Assembly: GCF_012932495.1 (NCBI RefSeq)
Contig: NZ_JABCNG010000001.1
Coordinates: forward strand, 1,054,001 to 1,118,000
Length of the DNA: 64,000 bases
Direction of reading: 5' to 3'
Origin: Novosphingobium sp. SG919
GTDB lineage: Bacteria > Pseudomonadota > Alphaproteobacteria > Sphingomonadales > Sphingomonadaceae
Shown here: one piece after another, positions 28,719-37,516 of the stretch
How positions within the stretch are numbered: position 1 is the stretch's first letter
How the letters are laid out: each line of letters starts with the position of its first letter
The notes under the pieces: generated by a model
Database searches by the model: none
What the model saw: only the letters and a program-made list of their open reading frames with translations
Told to the model about the DNA's origin: nothing
Made by a program: the position numbers and the translations under genes

Positions 28719-30713
28719 ATGGCCTTGAAGCAAGTTGTTACCCCGCCCGAGTTGATTGACCTCCTACCACAAACTGTAAGCGCCAGTAGCAAGCGGGGCG
28801 CAAAGCCCAAGCCGATTGTCGAGTTTCCCGAGCCGCACCAGACGGTTTGGGAAGATGTGCACGTCTTCCACGAAGCCCTGCTCCTGCACGCAACGCGCCA
28901 CGGCGATTCGATCTGCTATCTGCACAGGTGCCTTGTGCATCACGGTGACCGCGTAGAACGATCCACCCTGCTGCAATGGGCGGCAGGCAAGAAGACGCCG
29001 ACGACAGTGAAGAGCCTTGGGATACTGTCCAGGATCGAGGGGCGATACGGCCTGCCGAATGGCTATTTCAAAGCCAAGCTTCCCACGATCAGCCGCGCGC
29101 CAAGCGGGCATCGCAAGCTGCAGGGACTGACGCCCTCTGAGCAGCGCAGGTTCGCCTGGCATCTGCCCGACGATTTTGACCGGCGCCCGGCAAGGGAACG
29201 TGCCGAGATCCTCGAGTGGGTCCGCACCGTCGTGATCTCCGGGGCCACCGATTATCGGCGGTATCAGGCCGAGGCCTCGAAGCATCGCTACGCCATTCGG
29301 TTTCCCGGGATCACCGGGAGGAAACCGGGTGTTCACAGGTCTCTGGAACCTGAGGACGGGTGGTTTCGCGATCAGGTCGAATGCGAGCTGGAAACCGCGA
29401 GCGCCGATGCACCGCGCGCGCTTGCCGAGGAAATGGCCCAGCTCATTCGGTTCAAGACGGCGACACTGACGGATATCGGCTTTCAGCGCAGCGGCGTCTG
29501 GAACGGCAGCACGGCTTTCCAGAAGGTCGAGCATTTGGGGCTCTTGTTTGGCGCGCTCGCGGCAGGGAAGGGCGGCCCGGTGCGAGGCCATGGAGTGCCG
29601 CCAGATCGCCTCGCGATGGGACTGCTCGTCTTCCCCGCAATCTGGGATTGGTACATCCAGTGGCGCGAGGCGAAACGGGGCTTCTTCACGGTGTGGGAAG
29701 TGAATATGCTCCAGCTTGCCTTGTCGCTGACGCGGGCGGAGACGGGTTGGCTGCGCCAGTCACCAGCACTCGCGGGGCGCTTGCAGCCAATCCACGGACT
29801 GGTCTCTCAGGCGGATATCGAGGCGGTCCGGGCCGATTGGCAGGGGGCGTGCGATCGCTTCTACAAGCACGGGCTGGCGCGGTCCAAGGAGGTCCAGCGC
29901 GTAGCCCGGGTCCATCGCGACCCGTTCGAGCCCATCATGCCGATCCTTGAGGCGGATAGCCCGGTTGGAGAATATCGCCGCATCACTGAGGAAATCATCC
30001 GCCTGATGCCCGATCCCAGGCGCTACCCTCGCCAGGCCGCGGAAGCAGTGCGTTCATTTCTGATGCTGAGGCTTGGGCTCCACCTCGGGCTTCGCCAGAA
30101 GAATCTGCGGGAACTGCTGGTTTGCCCGCCTGGGCGAACGCCGACGGCCGACAGGGCTCTTGAATTCGCCAAACGCGGCGAACTGCGTTGGAGCGAGCGT
30201 GACGGCGGCTGGGAAGTGCTCGTGCCGGCGTCCGCCTTCAAGAACGCCAACTCTTCGTTCTTCGGAAACCGGCCCTTTCGGCTCGTCCTTCCCGATCTGG
30301 GCGGGCTCTATGGGCACATCGATGCCTACATAGGCCAACACCGCGCGGTTCTCCTGAATGGCGCTGCAGACCCTGGAACTTTCTTCGTCAAGACCATGAA
30401 GATTACGAGCCGGAATGCGTCCTACGACATGAACACCTTCTACGAAGCCTGGCGGCTGACCATCCAGCGATATGGCATTCGCAATCCCTACACGGGGCGG
30501 GGGGCGATCGAGGGATTGTTGCCGCATGGGCCGCACAATGTGCGCGATGTCCTGGCAACGCATATTCTCAAGCAGACCGGCTCCTACGAGCAGGCGAGTT
30601 ATGCCATCCAGGATACGCCGGAAACTGTCGCGCAGCACTATGGCCGCTTCCTTCCACAGGATAAGGCGGCATTGGCGGCTCAGATTCTGAACCGCGTATG
30701 GGAGGCTGCCTGA
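28719..30713 (+). CDS. Long tyrosine-recombinase-like protein
   Basis: 664 residues. The C-terminal 230 residues carry a tyrosine recombinase catalytic pattern: Arg in 'LRLGLHLGLRQKNLRELLVC' (about 457), His-x-x-Arg in 'GPHNVRDVLATHILKQT' (about 604) and the probable nucleophile Tyr in 'ETVAQHYGRF' (about 640). The first 430 residues are not recognisable except for a stretch like a small HTH ('RSTLLQWAAGKKTPTTVKSL', about 85-105). That makes it twice the size of ordinary integrases. It does not abut a tRNA or an obvious element end. It could mobilise an inner module or be a defence-linked recombinase; function is unproven. Confidence 0.75.
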   Translation: MALKQVVTPPELIDLLPQTVSASSKRGAKPKPIVEFPEPHQTVWEDVHVFHEALLLHATRHGDSICYLHRCLVHHGDRVERSTLLQWAAGKKTPTTVKSLGILSRIEGRYGLPNGYFKAKLPTISRAPSGHRKLQGLTPSEQRRFAWHLPDDFDRRPARERAEILEWVRTVVISGATDYRRYQAEASKHRYAIRFPGITGRKPGVHRSLEPEDGWFRDQVECELETASADAPRALAEEMAQLIRFKTATLTDIGFQRSGVWNGSTAFQKVEHLGLLFGALAAGKGGPVRGHGVPPDRLAMGLLVFPAIWDWYIQWREAKRGFFTVWEVNMLQLALSLTRAETGWLRQSPALAGRLQPIHGLVSQADIEAVRADWQGACDRFYKHGLARSKEVQRVARVHRDPFEPIMPILEADSPVGEYRRITEEIIRLMPDPRRYPRQAAEAVRSFLMLRLGLHLGLRQKNLRELLVCPPGRTPTADRALEFAKRGELRWSERDGGWEVLVPASAFKNANSSFFGNRPFRLVLPDLGGLYGHIDAYIGQHRAVLLNGAADPGTFFVKTMKITSRNASYDMNTFYEAWRLTIQRYGIRNPYTGRGAIEGLLPHGPHNVRDVLATHILKQTGSYEQASYAIQDTPETVAQHYGRFLPQDKAALAAQILNRVWEAA

Positions 30714-30838
30714 TGGTGGCGTTACCCGTTCAGCACCAGATGATCCCTAAGCATGGCCCCTAAAAATTGTATCTTATTTAGGTTTATGCCATTATTCCTT
30801 CATTGGATCGCGTTCTAAGGTCGGTATGGGAAGGCTTA

Positions 30839-32017
30839 GTGCATAGAAACCACCTTGCAGGGGCGCTACGCGAGCGGCTGGTTCGCTATCCTGCCCCCTT
30901 TGACAATCACTACGGCGTCATCCCGCTGCCGCCGCCTGAAGATGGACTGCCGATACAGGCCGTTCAGCTCGCGCACGACCGTGCACTCTCCATGCTCGGT
31001 CGCGTCCAGACGCTCGCCGAACGCGCGCCCGATCCTTACGTCATCAGTCGAACGCTCAGCCGGCGTGAAGCCGTTGACAGCTCCGCCATGGAGGGAACGC
31101 ATTCGACCCTCAACGAACTGCTGACGGTTGAAGAAGACGATGACAATGCCCGCGATGCGGCCCGTCAGGTTCGTGACTACGCCCTGACACTCGATCGCCT
31201 GCTACCTCGCGCCACGAACGACGGCGTCGATATCTTCACGATCGATCTCGTCAAGGAACTGCATCGCGAGGCGATGCGCCACGACCCCGACTACCGAGGA
31301 GTCCCGGGGGAGCTGAAAGACGTCGTGAACTGGATCGGCGGCACAGGCCATATTTCGACTTCGACCTACAATCCGGCACCCCCGGATTGTGCCGCTGCAT
31401 GTCTTGAGCAAACCATGGCCTATATGCGCTGCGAAGGCATGCAGGCGGTCTCGCAGAGCCTGATCACACGGATGGCGGTCGCACACGCCCATTTCGAGGC
31501 CGTCCATCCCTTCGCCGACGGGAACGGGCGTGTCGGTCGGCTTCTGCTGCCGCTTATGATGGCGGCGGAAGGCCAGGTGCCCCTCTATCTCGCACCGTTC
31601 ATCGCGGCCAACCGCGCAGGCTATTATGAGGGGCTGAAAGCTGCCCAGCAGCGGCTCGATTGGGCGCCGCTGATCGGCTATCTCTCGGACGCGATTACCG
31701 GCACCGTGGAAGAGCTGTTCGCGACGCGCGACACGCTTGGGCAATTGACCGCCGATTGGCGAGGGCGACGCAAGTTCAGAGCAGGGTCGGCGTCGCTGCG
31801 CGCGCTTGATCTCCTCGTCGATTATCCGGTGATCACCTTGACGCGTCTGGCCGGAAAGCTGGGTGTTTCAAAACCGCAGGCCCTTGCGGCCATCAACCAG
31901 CTTGTCGAGGCAAACATCCTTGTCGAGCGGACGGGCTATCGTCGCAATCGCGTCTTTGTGGCGGAAGCTGTCTTGGCGGTCGTTAACCGGCCGTTCGGGG
32001 ACGTTCCTCGGATTTGA
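30839..32017 (+). CDS. Fic-domain protein with N-terminal inhibitory motif and C-terminal winged helix
   Basis: 392 residues from a GTG at 30839 that has GGGAAGG five bases upstream; a TTG at 30803 would add 12 residues without such support. Layout: Fic N-terminal domain; inhibitory motif 'SSAMEG' (about 81, the S/T-x3-E-G/N pattern of class II self-inhibited Fic proteins); the active-site loop 'HPFADGNGRVGR' (about 223); and a winged helix at the C-terminus ('YPVITLTRLAGKLGVSKPQA'). It should transfer AMP (or another nucleotide) from ATP to a protein Tyr/Ser/Thr. All catalytic residues are present. The target is unknown. Class II Fic proteins are held inactive until the inhibitory Glu is displaced. 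Confidence 0.92.
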   Translation: MHRNHLAGALRERLVRYPAPFDNHYGVIPLPPPEDGLPIQAVQLAHDRALSMLGRVQTLAERAPDPYVISRTLSRREAVDSSAMEGTHSTLNELLTVEEDDDNARDAARQVRDYALTLDRLLPRATNDGVDIFTIDLVKELHREAMRHDPDYRGVPGELKDVVNWIGGTGHISTSTYNPAPPDCAAACLEQTMAYMRCEGMQAVSQSLITRMAVAHAHFEAVHPFADGNGRVGRLLLPLMMAAEGQVPLYLAPFIAANRAGYYEGLKAAQQRLDWAPLIGYLSDAITGTVEELFATRDTLGQLTADWRGRRKFRAGSASLRALDLLVDYPVITLTRLAGKLGVSKPQALAAINQLVEANILVERTGYRRNRVFVAEAVLAVVNRPFGDVPRI

Positions 32018-32516
32018 GCGAAGGTGGAGTGGGGCCTGAGTTGATCACCAGGCGCATTATCTGCAGCCCTGCAATAGGCGGGTTCTGGGACAAATCCGCC
32101 ATCCACCGAGGCCAAGCCGAACGGCGGGTTCAACGGAGAGCAGCCGTTCACAGCGTCCCGATTGGAATCGAATTTCGGAAAAGAACCGCCCATTATCTCC
32201 GTCCTATGAGCGCTTCGGATGCCTTAGTGATGGTGAAAACTCCATCAGACCTAAGGAAGGCGCTTTCAACGGCAGCCGCCAGCTTCTCCATGACGCCCGG
32301 CTTGTCAGCGATTGGATAGCCCAGCAGATCGACGGGATCAGTCACGCGAAGCTCGTCGTCGTACCTGCGGGTAACGTGACGAAGATGCTTTACAGCGCTT
32401 CGCAATTCACAAACTATGATGGGCTGTCGATGACCTGACCAAGGAAGCTTTCTATCAGTTCCGTTCAGACGATCACCGCTTCGCAATTTGCCACTGCATT
32501 CGCGCTTCGGCCCAAC
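32018..32516. other. Unassigned stretch before the SIR2-APAZ gene
   Basis: No gene is supported. The SIR2 frame is open on the plus strand through much of this region, with a stop at 32436-32438, and has no ATG, GTG or TTG between that stop and 32517. The minus strand has a 97-codon frame (32193-32486) of plausible but unrecognised composition. The region should also hold the promoter of the SIR2/Argonaute operon. See the finding on the SIR2 start. Confidence 0.45.
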
Positions 32517-34328
32517 GTGGTGAGTTGGTTTCTGGGCGCCGGAGCCTCGGCCGCGTCTGGCATTCCCACGGGATATGCGATGATCCGGGACTTCAAGGCG
32601 CTGATATTTTGCCGCGAGAACAACCTTTCACGACGAGAGATTGACACTGCCGATCCGATCTGGACGGACAGAATAGATGCCTTTTTTAGGAAGACGGCGA
32701 TCCTTCCCCCCGACGGAGATCCCACCGAATATGCGAAGGCCTTCGAAGCGGTTTACCCAGAGGCCCGGCTGCGGCGGCAATATATCGACGACGCGATTTC
32801 CAAGGGTACTCCCTGTTTTGGGCAAAAGGCCCTGGCGGCTTTCATCGCGGCGGGCATGGTCGACTGCGTCTTCACGACGAACTTTGACCCTCTGATCGAG
32901 GAGGCCACCGTCACTGCGAATGCGCTCCTGCCGGTCGCACAGCAGGTGAGGCCGACAGTCGCAGCAATCGATTCCGCGGACCGGGCTATGCGATGCCTGA
33001 ACGAGTCAGGCTGGCCGTTGGTGGCTAAACTTCACGGCGACTATCAGTCGATCGCGATCAAGAACACCGGGTCAGAACTGAAGACACAGGACGCTCGCAT
33101 GCGTCACGTCCTAGTCGAAGCCGGCAAGCGCTTCGGCTGCGTCTTCGTTGGCTATAGCGGTCGTGATGCGTCCATCATGGAGGCGCTTAATGACGTGCTC
33201 AAAAGCCCGTCGCCATTTCCCAATGGCCTCTATTGGGTAGCGTCGTCCGTCTCTCGCGTCCTGCCTGCCGTCACGGACTTTCTGGCCCGAGCTAGGGATG
33301 CCGGCGTAGACGTGGCAGTCGTTGAATGCGCGACCTTCGATGAACTGGCCGCCGACCTCGTCAGGATCGGCGATCTCCCGCCCGCGCTTTATGATTGGGT
33401 AATGGCCGGACGGCCGGCTCCCCGACTGATCCCGGTGCAGCTTCCGACCCTCGATGCGCGGAAGTTTCCGGTTTTGCGCTATTCCGCCCTGCTGGTGGAA
33501 GAGATGCCACAGATGGCCAGGCGGATGACGCTCGCGACTGTGGCATCGACGCCCGAGATACGGGCCCTGCTGAAGGAGAAGAAATGCCCCGCAACAGTCG
33601 CCGCCCTCGGCCGGGAGTTGGCTGTGTTCGGCAACGACCAACAGGTGCTCGAAGCGCTGGCGCCGCTGGGGCCTAAGCTTGCGGGCACCGTAAAGCTCGA
33701 TCCGCTCAGCGACAGCTGGGCGCTGGGCCTATTATACGATGCGCTCGTGCGCGCTTTGGCGCGGCGCCGACCCCTCAACACCCGCTACAAGCGCTCAGGC
33801 CATTCCATCGTGGTGGCCGCACGGCGCGATGGCGGCGACCCGGAATGGCTCCGCCGCAGTCAGCAGACTTTGCGAACGCTGCGCGAGGCCTATGGAAGCG
33901 CGCTGACCGGCAAGGTCCCGAAGCTGGGGTACGCTTATCAGGAAGGCATCTTCCTGAAGCTTGAGCAGATCGACGGTCGGTGGTGGTGTGGCTTCGAACC
34001 CTACACTTTCGTCGACATCCCGAAGCCTGAGGTGGGGGAGGAATTGAACGAGCGGGAATTCGCTGCTGCCGACCCTATCGGTGGCTCCACCCATCGTGGC
34101 GGCGACCCCGCAGGCGATTGGCGGCGCGAGCAGTGGGCGCCCCGCTTCAACAAAAGCTGGGCCGGGATCATCGACGCCTGGTCCCAACTTCTGACACATC
34201 GACGTGGTCCAGCCTCGGCATTCGGGCTGGACGAAGGGACGGGTATCGACGCCCGTTTCTCCCTTTCGACGTTCACCGGCTGGAGTAGACCCGGTCACCA
34301 TCACGCCTATTTCGATCGGAGCAGATGA
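32517..34328 (+). CDS. SIR2-APAZ protein of a short-Argonaute (SPARSA) system
   Basis: NAD+-consuming effector partner of a short prokaryotic Argonaute. The 603 residues from the first canonical start (GTG 32517) contain a SIR2 domain (about 1-270: nucleotide loop 'FLGAGASAASGIPTG', 'TTNFDPLIEEA', catalytic His in 'VAKLHGDY', 'VFVGYSGRDASIM') and an APAZ domain (about 300-603, e.g. 'HSIVVAARRDGGDPEWLRRS' and 'GRWWCGFEPYTFV'). Family members begin about 20-30 residues before the FLGAGAS strand. Here that conserved lead ('SQFATAFALRPN') is encoded in frame upstream but has no canonical start of its own: ATG 32430 is followed by TGA at codon 3. So GTG 32517 truncates the fold or a non-AUG start is used. 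Operon with the Argonaute. Confidence 0.9.
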   Translation: MVSWFLGAGASAASGIPTGYAMIRDFKALIFCRENNLSRREIDTADPIWTDRIDAFFRKTAILPPDGDPTEYAKAFEAVYPEARLRRQYIDDAISKGTPCFGQKALAAFIAAGMVDCVFTTNFDPLIEEATVTANALLPVAQQVRPTVAAIDSADRAMRCLNESGWPLVAKLHGDYQSIAIKNTGSELKTQDARMRHVLVEAGKRFGCVFVGYSGRDASIMEALNDVLKSPSPFPNGLYWVASSVSRVLPAVTDFLARARDAGVDVAVVECATFDELAADLVRIGDLPPALYDWVMAGRPAPRLIPVQLPTLDARKFPVLRYSALLVEEMPQMARRMTLATVASTPEIRALLKEKKCPATVAALGRELAVFGNDQQVLEALAPLGPKLAGTVKLDPLSDSWALGLLYDALVRALARRRPLNTRYKRSGHSIVVAARRDGGDPEWLRRSQQTLRTLREAYGSALTGKVPKLGYAYQEGIFLKLEQIDGRWWCGFEPYTFVDIPKPEVGEELNEREFAAADPIGGSTHRGGDPAGDWRREQWAPRFNKSWAGIIDAWSQLLTHRRGPASAFGLDEGTGIDARFSLSTFTGWSRPGHHHAYFDRSR

Positions 34329-35779
34329 TGGCCAATCCTGCTCTCGTTGCAAAGCTCCCCCCGTTCACGTTGCTCGATGAGGCGGACCTGGCCTTCTCGC
34401 CGTCAGATACGACGCATGTCGACGTCCATCCCCTGCGGGGATTGCTGAACTACGGTCCCTATTCGAAAGGATCGTTCGGCGGGTACACGCCAAAGGTTCG
34501 GATCGCGACGGTCGGACCGGAAAGCGCCTTCAGGCTCCGCGGCGAGTTGATGATGTCGCTGCGTAACGCGCACCGCCCCAACGATCGGACGGAATATGTC
34601 CCGGAATACCCCGGGTTCGAGCGGCTTTTCCACGTGGCGCTGGAATCGGCACCGGCCGAAGCGCATGTGAAGTGGCCGGATCGGCTTGATTCCCTGCCCG
34701 GCGATGGAACGCTGCAAGAGAAGCTTTTCCAATCAATGGAGGCCGCCCTCCGGCGACTGGACATGGTGCGGGACACGTTCGACGTTGTTCTTGTTCACTT
34801 TCCGGACGCATGGAATGGAGCGACACGGGGTAAGTTCTTCGACGCGCACGATGCGCTGAAGGCGCTGGGCGCCAAGCACAACATCCCCACGCAGGTGCTC
34901 AACGATCGTGCATTCACCTTCACCTACAAGGCGTCTCTTGCCTGGCGGCTGGCGACGGCTTTGTACGTCAAGGCCGGCGGCACGCCATGGAAGCTGGCAC
35001 CGTTGCAGGGTGTGCCGGCCGACACGGCCTATATCGGCCTGGCCTATGCCCTACGCGGCGACCAGCGCGACGCCCATTATGTAACCTGCTGTTCGCAGGT
35101 GTTCGACATGGACGGCGGGGGCATGCAGTTCGTTGCGTTCGAAGCGCGCGATCCTGTGACCGACCTTGCCGAAGCACGGCGGAACCCGTTTCTCAGCCGG
35201 GATGACATGCGGGCCGTATTGGCGCGAAGCCTCGCGCTCTATCAAGGGCGCAACGGTGGAAACCTGCCGAAGCGTATGGTCATCCACAAGACCACGGCCT
35301 TCAAGGAAGGTGAGCTGGCTGGCGCTTTCGACGCCCTGTCCGGCGTAAGCGAGGTCGAGTGCGTCGAGATCGGAACCTCGGCGAGCTGGCGCGGCGTGTG
35401 GTTGATCAAGTCCGGCAGGCCCAAGCCGCCGAGCTGGCCGTCTGGCTATCCCGTTCCGAGGGGCGTCATGGTTCCCCGATCCGGTGTGTCCGCGCTGGTC
35501 TGGGTTGCCGGCAACGCGCCCGAAGTATCGACCAAGGGTGATTATTATCAGGGCAAGAAAAGCATCCCCAAGCCGCTCCAGCTGATCCGGCATGCTGGCA
35601 GAGGGCCACTCGAGATTACCGCCCGAGAGGCGCTCGCCCTCACGAAAATGGATTGGAACAACGACGCGCTTTACGATGCGGTCCCGGTGAGCATCCGGTA
35701 CTCGCAGCGCCTGGCGAGGACGATCGCAAATGTTCCGGACCTGCCGCGTAACGTCTACCCATATCGTCTGTTCATGTAG
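34325..35779 (+). CDS. Short prokaryotic Argonaute (MID-PIWI)
   Basis: 484 residues made of MID and PIWI domains only, as in short Argonautes. The N-terminal 'LRGLLNYGPYSKGSFGGYTP' is typical of the group; 'VVLVHFPDAWNG' lies in the MID part; 'KRMVIHKTTAFKEGEL' and the end 'TKMDWNNDALYDAVPVSIRY' to 'NVYPYRLFM' mark the PIWI C-terminus. The usual catalytic DEDX tetrad is not apparent, as expected for the inactive short type. It should bind a guide RNA and pair with invading DNA, switching on NAD+ hydrolysis by the SIR2-APAZ partner. Its ATG overlaps the partner's stop (ATGA), so the two are co-translated. Stand-alone operon with the preceding gene. Confidence 0.93.
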   Translation: MMANPALVAKLPPFTLLDEADLAFSPSDTTHVDVHPLRGLLNYGPYSKGSFGGYTPKVRIATVGPESAFRLRGELMMSLRNAHRPNDRTEYVPEYPGFERLFHVALESAPAEAHVKWPDRLDSLPGDGTLQEKLFQSMEAALRRLDMVRDTFDVVLVHFPDAWNGATRGKFFDAHDALKALGAKHNIPTQVLNDRAFTFTYKASLAWRLATALYVKAGGTPWKLAPLQGVPADTAYIGLAYALRGDQRDAHYVTCCSQVFDMDGGGMQFVAFEARDPVTDLAEARRNPFLSRDDMRAVLARSLALYQGRNGGNLPKRMVIHKTTAFKEGELAGAFDALSGVSEVECVEIGTSASWRGVWLIKSGRPKPPSWPSGYPVPRGVMVPRSGVSALVWVAGNAPEVSTKGDYYQGKKSIPKPLQLIRHAGRGPLEITAREALALTKMDWNNDALYDAVPVSIRYSQRLARTIANVPDLPRNVYPYRLFM

Positions 35780-35875
35780 CGGCTTCACCGCTTGCCGAAC
35801 CCGGTCCTGCGGCATGCGGAAGGGACCGGTAAACAAGCGGCGGCACCAAGATCTTGGGGTGCTCGCGGCCCATCA

Positions 35876-36976
35876 TCACCCATCGACGTCAAGCCATGGC
35901 GGTGGCCGGAAAACGGGCACCCCCATTTTCTCAAGCGCGGCGTAGGTGAAAACGAGATTGATCCCCCGCCCTCGTCCCGCATCGGTGAGTCCGAGCAGCG
36001 CAAAGAATGCATCGCGAAGCGCGGAGTCTTTCTTGCGGCGTTTTGTGGTCGCGCCACGGGCAAAGCGCATCGCGCAACCGGCCAAGAGGTCTGCAGCCTG
36101 AAGGCAGATCTCGCTCTTGCTGGCGGCGAAGCGGAGATCCGCCACACCAGATAAATCATAGTTGGCGAATAACGCCTGCGGCGCATTTCCCTGCTGTGCG
36201 AGGTCGTCCACCAATGCTTTGTTCGACTCGAGGACGGCGCCATATTGCAGCTGTTCGTCATGCACGAGGGTAATGCCGCCGACACCCTCAGGTCGCGACA
36301 GGTTGATGCGTGCGTAGATGTTGGTGAGGCATGTGAGGTTCGGCAGCATCCAAACCATACGGTCGGTCTCGGTCCGATCGGGGAGGGGCAGGAAACTCTC
36401 CAGCGGGGTCTCGCCCAGATCGAGGCGGTCGCGTGCCTCCATCGTGAGGAATTGTGCGACGCGGGCGACGTCTTCGTCAGACTCGTCGAGCCAAGCCCAC
36501 AGCACCTGCAGGAGGCCGCGAAGAGCCTCGACTGAGGGATCACGACAGACGGCTATGTAGTCGAGCAGAATTCGATCTGACGACTGATCGGTCAGGAACT
36601 CAGCCACGGCGTTGCGCTCGGGCATGGGGACGCGATCGACCCCGAGCCCGCCACAGAGGAGGTGGTTGACGATATGGATCGCGATGAAGAACCGCTTGTC
36701 GACCAATTCGATGAAGATCGGGCTGTCGCGGGCCTCAAGATAGGCAACAAGGTCGGCAACGAAATGCGGCAGGCGCGCCATGTCGGACTTGAGTTCACCC
36801 GGTCCGCATCGATGTATAATACGTAGGCGCTCCATCTCTTCGGCTAGCGCTTTCTCGTCCGCCACGCCGATGCACGCCAGTGCGAACACTGGCTGATTGG
36901 CGAAATCGAGCGCTTTGACTGAGGCCAGATCGCCACTGTGGCCGCTCTCGTCGATGAAATAGGTTAAGGGTTCCAT
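35876..36976 (-). CDS. DUF3800 domain protein (RNase H-like fold)
   Basis: 366 residues. The N-terminus 'TYFIDESGHSGDLASVKALD' is the DUF3800 signature, an RNase H/resolvase-like fold with acidic residues (Asp, Glu), and 'SKSEICLQAADLLAGCAMRF' carries the matching C-terminal Glu/Asp strand. DUF3800 proteins are predicted nucleases often found beside defence genes. I chose the ATG at 36976; a GTG at 36985 is an alternative. It starts 12 bases after the HEPN-like gene, with which it must be co-transcribed. Substrate unknown. Confidence 0.85.
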   Translation of the reverse strand: MEPLTYFIDESGHSGDLASVKALDFANQPVFALACIGVADEKALAEEMERLRIIHRCGPGELKSDMARLPHFVADLVAYLEARDSPIFIELVDKRFFIAIHIVNHLLCGGLGVDRVPMPERNAVAEFLTDQSSDRILLDYIAVCRDPSVEALRGLLQVLWAWLDESDEDVARVAQFLTMEARDRLDLGETPLESFLPLPDRTETDRMVWMLPNLTCLTNIYARINLSRPEGVGGITLVHDEQLQYGAVLESNKALVDDLAQQGNAPQALFANYDLSGVADLRFAASKSEICLQAADLLAGCAMRFARGATTKRRKKDSALRDAFFALLGLTDAGRGRGINLVFTYAALEKMGVPVFRPPPWLDVDG

Positions 36977-36988
36977 CGCGGTCACCGG

Positions 36989-37456
36989 TCAGTAGTAACG
37001 GTCATAGTCGCCGCCGAACCCGCCGAGGGCAGCGAGCTCCGCCAGAACGGTGATGGTCAATTCTAGCAGGCGGCGCATCCGGGTGGGGTCATCCCACTGA
37101 TCGTGGCCATGCTTGCCACCATGGAAGAGGTTGTTCCGCACGGTCTTGGCATAGGCAACCACCTTGTCGAGGTCGACGGTCTTCGGCGGGAATGGCAGAT
37201 CCTCGAAGCCGTGTTCCGGGTCGCCGACGACCTGGCGCCGGGGCTTTTCGGTGAGGAGCGCCGCCGCAGCGGGAGATACGGCGTAAGCGGCACGATGGGC
37301 TTTGACGAACTTGTCCCAATCCGGTTCGGCCCGCGCGCCGATCGTCCTGTTCTTGAGGAAGCGTTGTTCCTTAAGCGCAAACTCGAAGCGGGAGAACCAG
37401 TTGAAAAAGTCAAAGGCCAGATTCCGCAGGTCCTGATTGATATCCTCACGCCGCAT
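36989..37456 (-). CDS. HEPN-like protein with R-x4-H motif
   Basis: 155 residues, largely helical. The segment 'AYAKTVRNNLFHGGKHGHDQ' contains Arg-Asn-x3-His (RNNLFH), the RNase motif of HEPN domains, followed by a Gly/His turn. The N-terminal helices ('INQDLRNLAFDFFNWFSRFE') fit the first HEPN helix pair. HEPN proteins cut RNA, usually as toxins or in antiviral abortive systems. The ATG at 37456 has CAGGAA upstream. It precedes the DUF3800 gene in one operon, so the two probably act as a unit. There is no minimal nucleotidyltransferase partner, unlike MNT-HEPN pairs. Confidence 0.7.
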   Translation of the reverse strand: MRREDINQDLRNLAFDFFNWFSRFEFALKEQRFLKNRTIGARAEPDWDKFVKAHRAAYAVSPAAAALLTEKPRRQVVGDPEHGFEDLPFPPKTVDLDKVVAYAKTVRNNLFHGGKHGHDQWDDPTRMRRLLELTITVLAELAALGGFGGDYDRYY

Positions 37457-37516
37457 TTCCTGGCCGCTCCTGATGATGGACCCGGCCACTTTATGACGTG
37501 GCAAAGGTCTATTTGA

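Noticed and set aside
32193..32486. 97-codon minus-strand gene before the SIR2 gene
   Set aside because: The composition is plausible but there is no family, no good ribosome site, and the same bases are open on the plus strand in the SIR2 frame; left as unassigned.
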